The position numbers and the translations under genes were made by a program. The notes below the pieces were generated by a model. That model did not search any database. It was not told the origin of the DNA and worked only from the letters and a program-made list of their open reading frames with translations. This document shows, piece by piece, positions 55,027 to 64,000 of a stretch of 64,000 nucleotides of DNA. Origin of the DNA: Nemertoderma westbladi (taxonomy: Eukaryota; Xenacoelomorpha; Nemertodermatida; Nemertodermatidae); the NCBI GenBank assembly GCA_032718475.1, contig JAUCBJ010001197.1:1-64000 (forward strand), given 5' to 3'. The first letter of the stretch is position 1, and every line of letters begins with the position of its first letter.

Positions 55027-58000
55027 CCAATCGTGTTGGAAAACTATTCCACATAAAATCTAAAGTCAATCATGTTGGAAAACTACTCCACATAAAATCT
55101 AAAGTCACCCAATCGTGTTGGAAAACTATTCCACATAAAATCTAAAGTCACCCAATCGTGTTGGAAAACTATTCCACATAAAATCTAAAGTCACCCAATC
55201 GTGTTGGAAAATTACTCCACATAAAATCTAAAGTCACCCAATCGTGTTGGAAAACTATTCCACATAAAATCTAAAGTCAATCATGTTGGAAAACTACTCC
55301 ACATAAAATCTAAAGTCACCCAATCGTGTTAGAAAACTATTCCACATAAAATCTAAAGTCACCCAATCGTGTTGGAAAACTATTCCACATAAAATCTAAA
55401 GTCACCCAATCGTGTTGGAAAACTACTCCACATAAAATCTAAAGTCACCCAATCATGTTGGAAAACTACTCCACATAAAATCCAAAGTCACCCAATCGTG
55501 TTGGAAAACTACTCCACATAAAATCCAAACTCACCCAATCGTGTTGGAAAACTACTCCACATAAAATCTAAAGTCACCCAATCGTGTTGGAAAACTACTC
55601 CACATAAAATCTAAAGTCACCCAATCGTGTTGGAAAACTACTCCACATAAAATCCAAAGTCACCCAATCGTGTTGGAAAACTATTCCACATAAAATCTAA
55701 AGTCACCCAATCGTGTTGGAAAACTACTCCACATAAAATCTAAAGTCACCCAATCGTGTTGGAAAACTATTCCACATAAAATCTAAAGTCAATCATGTTG
55801 GAAAACTACTCCACATAAAATCTAAAGTCACCCAATCGTGTTGGAAAACTACTGCACATAAAATCTAAAGTCACCCAATCGTGTTGGAAAACTACTCCAC
55901 ATAAAATCTAAAGTCACCCAATCGTGTTGGAAAACTACTCCACATAAAATCTAAAGTCACCCAATCGTGTTGGAAAACTACTCCACATAAAATCTAAAGT
56001 CACCCAATCGTGTTGGAAAACTATTACACATAAAATCTAAAGTCACCCAATCGTGTTGGAAAACTATTCCACATAAAATCTAAAGTCACCCAATCGTGTT
56101 GGAAAACTACTCCACATAAAATCTAAAGTCACCCAATCGTGTTGGAAAACTATTACACATAAAATCTAAAGTCACCCAATCGTGTTGGAAAACTACTCCA
56201 CATAAAATCTAAAGTCACCCAATCGTGTTGGAAAACTACTCCACATAAAATCTAAAGTCACCCAATCGTGTTGGAAAACTACTCCACATAAAATCTAAAG
56301 TCACCCAATCGTGTTGGAAAACTATCCCACATAAAATCTAAAGTCACCCAATCGTGTTGGAAAACTACTCCACATAAAATCTAAAGTCACCCAATCGTGT
56401 TGGAAAACTATTACACATAAAATCTAAAGTCAATCATGTTGGAAAACTACTCCACATAAAATCTAAAGTCACCCAATCGTGTTGGAAAACTATTCCACAT
56501 AAAATCTAAAGTCACCCAATCGTGTTGGAAAACTATTCCACATAAAATCTAAAGTCACCCAATCGTGTTGGAAAACTACTCCACATAAAATCTAAAGTCA
56601 CCCAATCGTGTTGGAAAACTATTCCACATAAAATCTAAAGTCACCCAATCGTGTTGGAAAACTACTCCTCATAAAATCTAAAGTCACCCAATCGTGTTGG
56701 AAAACTATTCCACATAAAATCTAAAGTCACCCAATCGTGTTGGAAAATTACTCCACATAAAATCTAAAGTCACCCAATCGTGTTGGAAAACTATTCCACA
56801 TAAAATCTAAAGTCAATCATGTTGGAAAACTACTCCACATAAAATCTAAAGTCACCCAATCGTGTTAGAAAACTATTCCACATAAAATCTAAAGTCACCC
56901 AATCGTGTTGGAAAACTATTCCACATAAAATCTAAAGTCACCCAATCGTGTTGGAAAACTACTCCACATAAAATCTAAAGTCACCCAATCATGTTGGAAA
57001 ACTACTCCACATAAAATCCAAAGTCACCCAATCGTGTTGGAAAACTACTCCACATAAAATCCAAACTCACCCAATCGTGTTGGAAAACTACTCCACATAA
57101 AATCTAAAGTCACCCAATCGTGTTGGAAAACTACTCCACATAAAATCTAAAGTCACCCAATCGTGTTGGAAAACTACTCCACATAAAATCCAAAGTCACC
57201 CAATCGTGTTGGAAAACTATTCCACATAAAATCTAAAGTCACCCAATCGTGTTGGAAAACTACTCCACATAAAATCTAAAGTCACCCAATCGTGTTGGAA
57301 AACTATTCCACATAAAATCTAAAGTCAATCATGTTGGAAAACTACTCCACATAAAATCTAAAGTCACCCAATCGTGTTGGAAAACTACTGCACATAAAAT
57401 CTAAAGTCACCCAATCGTGTTGGAAAACTACTCCACATAAAATCTAAAGTCACCCAATCGTGTTGGAAAACTACTCCACATAAAATCTAAAGTCACCCAA
57501 TCGTGTTGGAAAACTACTCCACATAAAATCTAAAGTCACCCAATCGTGTTGGAAAACTATTACACATAAAATCTAAAGTCACCCAATCGTGTTGGAAAAC
57601 TATTCCACATAAAATCTAAAGTCACCCAATCGTGTTGGAAAACTACTCCACATAAAATCTAAAGTCACCCAATCGTGTTGGAAAACTATTACACATAAAA
57701 TCTAAAGTCACCCAATCGTGTTGGAAAACTACTCCACATAAAATCTAAAGTCACCCATCGTGTTGGAAAACTACTCCACATAAAATCTAAAGTCACCCAA
57801 TCGTGTTGGAAAACTACTCCACATAAAATCTAAAGTCACCCAATCGTGTTGGAAAACTATCCCACATAAAATCTAAAGTCACCCAATCGTGTTGGAAAAC
57901 TACTCCACATAAAATCTAAAGTCACCCAATCGTGTTGGAAAACTATTACACATAAAATCTAAAGTCAATCATGTTGGAAAACTACTCCACATAAAATCTA

Positions 58001-59032
58001 AAGTCACCCAATCGTGTTGGAAAACTATTCCACATAAAATCTAAAGTCACCCAATCGTGTTGGAAAACTATTCCACATAAAATCTAAAGTCACCCAATCG
58101 TGTTGGAAAACTACTCCACATAAAATCTAAAGTCACCCAATCGTGTTGGAAAACTATTCCACATAAAATCTAAAGTCACCCAATCGTGTTGGAAAACTAC
58201 TCCTCATAAAATCTAAAGTCACCCAATCGTGTTGGAAAACTATTCCACATAAAATCTAAAGTCACCCAATCGTGTTGGAAAACTACTCCACATAAAATCT
58301 AAAGTCACCCAATCGTGTTGGAAAACTACTCCTCATAAAATCTAAAGTCACCCAATCGTGTTGGAAAACTATTCCACATAAAATCTAAAGTCACCCAATC
58401 GTGTTGGAAAACTATTCCACATAAAATCTAAAGTCACCCAATCGTGTTGGAAAACTATTCCACATAAAATCTAAAGTCACCCAATCGTGTTGGAAAACTA
58501 CTCCACATAAAATCTAAAGTCACCCAATCGTGTTGGAAAACTACTCCACATAAAATCTAAAGTCACCCAATCGTGTTGGAAAACTACTCCACATAAAATC
58601 TAAAGTCACCCAATCGTGTTGGAAAACTACTCCACATAAAATCTAAAGTCACCCAATCGTGTTGGAAAACTACTCCACATAAAATCTAAAGTCACCCAAT
58701 CGTGTTGGAAAACTACTCCACATAAAATCTAAAGTCACCCAATCGTGTTGGAAAACTATTCCACATAAAATCTAAAGTCACCCAATCGTGTTGGAAAACT
58801 ATTCCACATAAAATCTAAAGTCACCCAATCGTGTTGGAAAACTACTCCACATAAAATCTAAAGTTACCCAATCGTGTTGGAAAACTACTCCACATAAAAT
58901 CCAAAGTCACCCAATCGTGTTGGAAAACTACTCCACATAAAATCCAAAGACACCCAATCGTGTTGGAAAACTACTCCACATAAAATCTAAAGTCACCCAA
59001 TCGTGTTGGAAAACTATTCCACATAAAATCCA
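55027..59032. repeat. 43-bp satellite array, right part
   Basis: This continues the array split by the BEL/Pao element. It contains a tandem duplication of a block of about 1,536 bp, shown by private variants repeated at that distance: GTTAGAAAAC at 55329 and 56865, ACTACTGCACAT near 55848 and 57384, ACTATCCCAC at 56321 and 57856. It ends abruptly at unique intron sequence near 59033. Confidence 0.96.
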
Positions 59033-59187
59033 ACATGAAGATCCATGCTAAAGGCTTTGCTCACTTCGTGCTGCGCGAAGGCCCCACGAACTTGTGTCTA
59101 CCTTTGTCTACCATTGTCGACATTGTCTACCTTTGACTCATTTACATTTATTCAATATTTAGTGTACACTTTTTTTTACAATTTTAG
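59033..59187 (+). other. Unique 3' end of the giant intron
   Basis: About 155 bases of non-satellite sequence lead to the acceptor of exon C, with a T-rich tract before TTTTAG. It contains CTCACTTCGTG followed by GAAGGCCCCAC, which resembles a stretch near 985-1010. Confidence 0.7.
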
Positions 59188-59351
59188 GCGAAACAAGTCA
59201 ATGATAATTTATTGGCTATTCAACCGGGATTCAAAGGCGGTCTTTTGGACGGTATCAAACAGTTTCAGACAGATTTACACGATTATGTTGGGGTCTATAA
59301 AAGTCGTGGACCAATGGAAGCAGGAATTAAACCTAGAGAAGCTTCTGATAG
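59188..59351 (+). CDS. DNAH5/8-like: Axonemal dynein heavy chain, exon C (stem region)
   Basis: This 164-nt exon follows the acceptor TTTTAG and is followed by the donor GTGGGT. It holds 54 full codons plus the first two bases (AG) of the next codon. The peptide includes AKQVNDNLLAIQPGFK and RGPMEAGIKPREASD. In DNAH5/8-type proteins the same order is seen directly after the segment in exon B, with the hallmark GPMVxGxPPxEAS(D/N)R. It starts in phase 0, matching the end of exon B 54 kb away. No damage is visible, so the gene appears to be under selection despite its satellite-filled introns. Confidence 0.93.
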
Positions 59352-62300
59352 GTGGGTGAATGTGGTCCCTTCAATGATTAATACATTTTCCTAATATATT
59401 ATCTTCTTGTTATCTATTCTGTATTTATGTTCAGTTTAACTTAATTGTTTGCTGCAATAATAATAAGATCAACATAACAGCTGTCTGCGGGATTCGTGTG
59501 AAATTTGTTGCGTTTCAAATTAAAGATGGAATAAGTTGTGATGAACAGATGAACACAATGAACGCAATTTGCATACAAATTGCATTTGAATGTCAATTGC
59601 ATTGTGGCACACACAAGATGACCCCAAATAGATGACCCAAACCAGATGACCCAAACTAGATGACACAAATTAGATGGCCCAAACTAGATGACCCAAATTA
59701 GATGGCCCAAACTAGATAACCCAAACTAGATGACCCAAACTAGATGACCCAAACTAGATGACCCAAACTAGATAACCCAAACTAGATGACCCAAACTAGA
59801 TAACCCAAACTAGATGACCTAAATTAGATAACCCAAACTAGATGACCCAAACTATATGACCCAAATTAGATGACCCAAACTAGATGACCCAAACTAGATG
59901 ACCCAAACTATATGACCCAAACTAGATGACCCAAACCAGATGACCCAAACTAGATGACCCAAACTAGATGACCCAAACTAGATGACCCAAACTAGATGAC
60001 ACAAATTATATGACCCAAACTAGATGACCCAAACCAGATGACCCAAACTAGATGACCCAAACTAGATGACCCAAACTAGATGACACAAATTATATGACCC
60101 AAACTAGATAACCCAAACCAGATGACCCAAACTAGATAACCCAAATTAGATGGCCCAAACTAGATGACCCAAACTAGATGACCTAAACTAGATGACCCAA
60201 ACTAGATGACACAAATTATATGGCCCAAACTAGATAACCCAAACTATATGACCCAAACTAGATGACCCAAACCAGATGACCCAAACTAGATGACCCAAAC
60301 TAGATGACCCAAACTAGATGACACAAATTATATGACCCAAACTAGATAACCCAAACTAGATGACCCAAATTAGATGACCCAAACTAGATGACCCAAACTA
60401 GATGACCCAAACTATATGACCCAAACTAGATGACCCAAACCAGATGACCCAAACTAGATGACCCAAACTAGATGACCCAAACTAGATGACACAAATTATA
60501 TGACCCAAACTAGATGACCCTAACCAGATGACCCAAACTAGATGACCCAAACTAGATGACCCAAACTAGATGACACAAATTATATGACCCAAACTAGATA
60601 ACCCAAACCAGATGACCCAAACTAGATAACCCAAATTAGATGGCCCAAACTAGATGACCCAAACTAGATGACCTAAACTAGATGACCCAAACTAGATGAC
60701 ACAAATTATATGGCCCAAACTAGATAACCCAAACTAGGTGACCCAAACTAGATGACCCAAACTAGATGACACAAATTATATGACCCAAACTAGATAACCC
60801 AAACTAGATGACCCAAATTAGATGACCCAAACCAGATGACCCAAACTAGATGACCCAAACTAGATGACCCAAACTAGATGACACAAATTATATGACCCAA
60901 ACTAGATAACCCAAACTAGATGACCCAAACTAGATGACACAAATTATATGACCCAAACTAGATGACCCAAACCAGATGACCCAAACTAGATGACCCAAAC
61001 TAGATGACCCAAACTAGATGACACAAATTATATGACCCAAACTAGATAACCCAAACTAGATGACCCAAACTAGATGACACAAATTATATGACCCAAACTA
61101 GATAACCCAAACTAGATGACACAAATTATATGACCCAAACTAGATAACCCAAACTAGATGACCCAAATTAGATGACCCAAACCAGATGACCCAAACTAGA
61201 TGACCCAAACTAGATGACCCAAACTAGATGACACAAATTATATGACCCAAACTAGATAACCCAAACTAGATGACCCAAACTAGATGACACAAATTATATG
61301 ACCCAAACTAGATGACCCAAACCAGATGACCCAAACTAGATGACACAAATTATATGACCCAAACTAGATAACCCAAACTAGATGACCCAAACTAGATGAC
61401 ACAAATTATATGACCCAAACTAGATGACCCAAACCAGATGACCCAAACTAGATGACCCAAACTAGATGACCCAAACTAGATGACCCAAATTATATGACCC
61501 AAACTAGATAACCCAAACTAGATGACACAAATTATATGACCCAAACTAGATAACCCAAACTAGATGACCCAAATTAGATGACCCAAACTAGATGACACAA
61601 ATTATATGACCCAAACTAGATAACCCAAACTAGATGACCCAAACTAGATGACACAAATTATATGACCCAAACTAGATAACCCAAACTAGATGGCCCAAAC
61701 TAGATGACCCAAACTAGATGACCCAAACCAGATGACCCAAACTAGATGACCCAAACTAGATGACCCAAACTAGATGACACAAATTATATGACCCAAACTA
61801 GATAACCCAAACTAGATGACCCAAATTAGATGACCCAAACCAGATGACCCAAACTAGATGACCCAAACTAGATGACCCAAACTAGATGACACAAATTATA
61901 TGACCCAAACTAGATAACCCAAACTAGATGACCCAAACTAGATGACACAAATTATATGACCCAAACTAGATGACCCAAACCAGATGACCCAAACTAGATG
62001 ACCCAAACTAGATGACCCAAACTAGATGACACAAATTATATGACCCAAACTAGATAACCCAAACTAGATGACCCAAACTAGATGACACAAATTATATGAC
62101 CCAAACTAGATAACCCAAACTAGATGACCCAAATTAGATGACCCAAACTAGATGACACAAATTATATGACCCAAACTAGATAACCCAAACTAGATGACCC
62201 AAACTAGATGACACAAATTATATGACCCAAACTAGATAACCCAAACTAGATGACCCAAACTAGATGACCCAAACTAGATGACACAAATTATATGACCCAA

Positions 62301-64000
62301 ACTAGATAACCCAAACTAGATGACCCAAACTAGATGACACAAATTATATGACCCAAACTAGATAACCCAAACTAGATGACCCAAACTAGATGACCCAAAC
62401 TAGATGACCCAAACTAGATGACCTAAACTAGATGACCCCAAATATATGACCCAAACCAGATGACCCAAACTAGATAACCCAAACTAGATGACCCAAACTA
62501 GGTGACCCAAATTAGATGGCCCAAACTAGATGACCCAAACTAGATGACCCAAACTAGATGACCCAAATTAGATGGCCCAAATTAGATGACCCAAACTAGA
62601 TGACCCAAACTAGATGACCTAAACTAGATGACCCCAAATAGATGACCCAAACCAGATGACCCAAACTAGATAACCCAAATTAGATGGCCCAAACTAGATG
62701 ACCCAAACTAGATTACCTAAACTAGATGACCCAAATTAGATGGCCCAAACTAGATGACCCAAACTAGATGACCCAAATTAGATGGCCCAAACTAGATGAC
62801 CCAAACTAGATTACCTAAACTAGATGACCCAAATTAGATGGCCCAAACTAGATGACCCAAACCAGATGACCCAAACTAGATGACACAAATTATATGGCCC
62901 AAATTAGATGACCCAAACTAGATGACCCAAACTAGATGACCCAAATTAGATGGCCCAAATTAGATGACCCAAACTAGATGACCCAAACTAGATGACCCAA
63001 ATTAGATGGCCCAAATTAGATGACCCAAACTAGATGACCCAAACTAGATGACCTAAACTAGATGACCCCAAATAGATGACCCAAATTAGATGACCCAAAC
63101 TAGATGACACAAATTATATGGCCCAAATTAGATGACCCAAACTAGATGACCCAAACTAGATGACCCAAACTAGATGACCTAAACTAGATGACCCCAAATA
63201 TATGACCCAAACCAGATGACCCAAACTAGATAACCCAAACTAGATGACCCAAACTAGGTGACCCAAATTAGATGGCCCAAACTAGATGACCCTAACTAGA
63301 TGACCCAAACTAGATGACCTAAACTAGATGACCCCAAATAGATGACCCAAACCAGATGTCCCAAACTAGATAACCCAAATTAGATGGCCCAAACTAGATG
63401 ACCCAAACTAGATGACCTAAACTAGATGACCTAAACTAGATGACCCCAAATATATGACCCAAACCAGATGACCCAAACTAGATAACCCAAACTAGATGAC
63501 CCAAACTAGGTGACCCAAATTAGATGGCCCAAACTAGATGACCCTAACTAGATGACCCAAACTAGATGACCTAAACTAGATGACCCCAAATAGATGACCC
63601 AAACCAGATGTCCCAAACTAGATAACCCAAATTAGATGGCCCAAACTAGATGACCCAAACTAGATGACCTAAACTAGATGACCTAAACTAGATGACCCCA
63701 AATAGATGACCCAAACCAGATGTCCCAAACTAGATAACCCAAATTAGATGGCCCAAACTAGATGACCCAAACTAGATGACCCAAACTAGATGACCCAAAC
63801 TAGATGACCCAAATTAGATGACCCAAACCAGATGTCCCAAACTAGATAACCCAAATTAGATGGCCCAAACTAGATGACCTAAACTAGATGACCCCAAATA
63901 GATGACCCAAACCAGATGTCCCAAACTAGATAACCCAAATTAGATGGCCCAAACTAGATGACCCAAACTAGATGACCTAAACTAGATGACCTAAACTAGA
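59352..64000 (+). other. Next dynein intron, 5' part
   Basis: The intron starts with GTGGGT and continues past the window end. About 265 bases of AT-rich unique sequence precede the 14-bp array; no exon is visible in the rest. Confidence 0.85.
59617..64000. repeat. 14-bp minisatellite array, runs off the window
   Basis: The unit is GATGACCCAAACTA, with variants GATAACCC, GATGACACAAATTATAT, GATGGCCC and ACCAGATG. Roughly 310 units are present, and variant combinations recur in blocks, for example CCAAACCAGATGTCCC near 63350, 63600, 63712, 63828 and 63910. There is no unit relationship to the 13-, 17- or 43-bp repeats beyond the short string ACCCA. Confidence 0.97.

Larger units (their letters stand above)
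5167..59187 (+). other. Giant 54.0-kb intron of the dynein gene
   Basis: The donor is GTAAGT at 5167 and the acceptor is TTTTAG ending at 59187. Exon B ends and exon C starts in phase 0, and the peptides on either side are contiguous in dynein heavy chains, so no exon needs to be missing between them. By my boundaries over 90 percent of the length is tandem satellite or transposable element. Only about 5167-5769 and 59033-59187 look like ordinary intron sequence. Confidence 0.88.

Noticed and set aside
5770-64000. Possible CRISPR arrays
   Set aside because: Units are contiguous head-to-tail satellites without unique spacers, in a eukaryotic intron.

Overview
The window is nuclear DNA of a multicellular eukaryote, most likely an invertebrate animal with motile cilia. 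It has GT-AG introns, exons of an axonemal dynein heavy chain, LINE-type retroelements, a BEL/Pao LTR retrotransposon, a Harbinger-like MITE and very large tandem repeats. I cannot name the species. No bacterial genes, rRNA, tRNA or CRISPR were seen.

The only host gene I can support is a plus-strand axonemal dynein heavy chain (DNAH5/8-like, stem region). It is present as three short exons: 2767-2893, 5088-5166 and 59188-59351. They join in phase into about 122 codons. The intron before the first exon is at least 2.77 kb, the next is 2.19 kb, the next is 54.0 kb, and the last runs beyond the window (at least 4.65 kb). Almost everything else lies in these introns.

Layout: 1-2766 is AT-rich intron with small repeats, a MITE (1561-1745) and a 59-bp tandem repeat. 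2894-5087 is an intron filled by a 13-bp minisatellite and four copies of a roughly 160-bp spacer that resembles the intron's own 3' end. 5167-59187 is the giant intron. It holds a 17-bp minisatellite (5770-22298, about 650 units) interrupted by two 5'-truncated LINEs: an APE-type on the minus strand (7201-9455) and an R2-like restriction-endonuclease type on the plus strand (15917-19099). A 43-bp satellite follows (22299-40804 and 55027-59032, over 500 units), split by a 14.2-kb BEL/Pao element (40805-55026, minus strand). 59617-64000 is a 14-bp minisatellite in the next intron.

The BEL/Pao element is young: 549-bp LTRs with about three differences and a clean CCAAT target duplication. It has an intact 1,799-codon gag-pol frame. 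Two things are unusual. A separate ORF after pol carries a DEDD-type 3'-5' exonuclease-like domain plus three CCHC zinc knuckles. The long gag-side coding region ahead of pol is broken into segments that alternate between the same two reading frames, and every change of frame falls on a poly-G tract of 7 to 21 bases. These two features and the satellite-filled dynein introns are the strongest leads.
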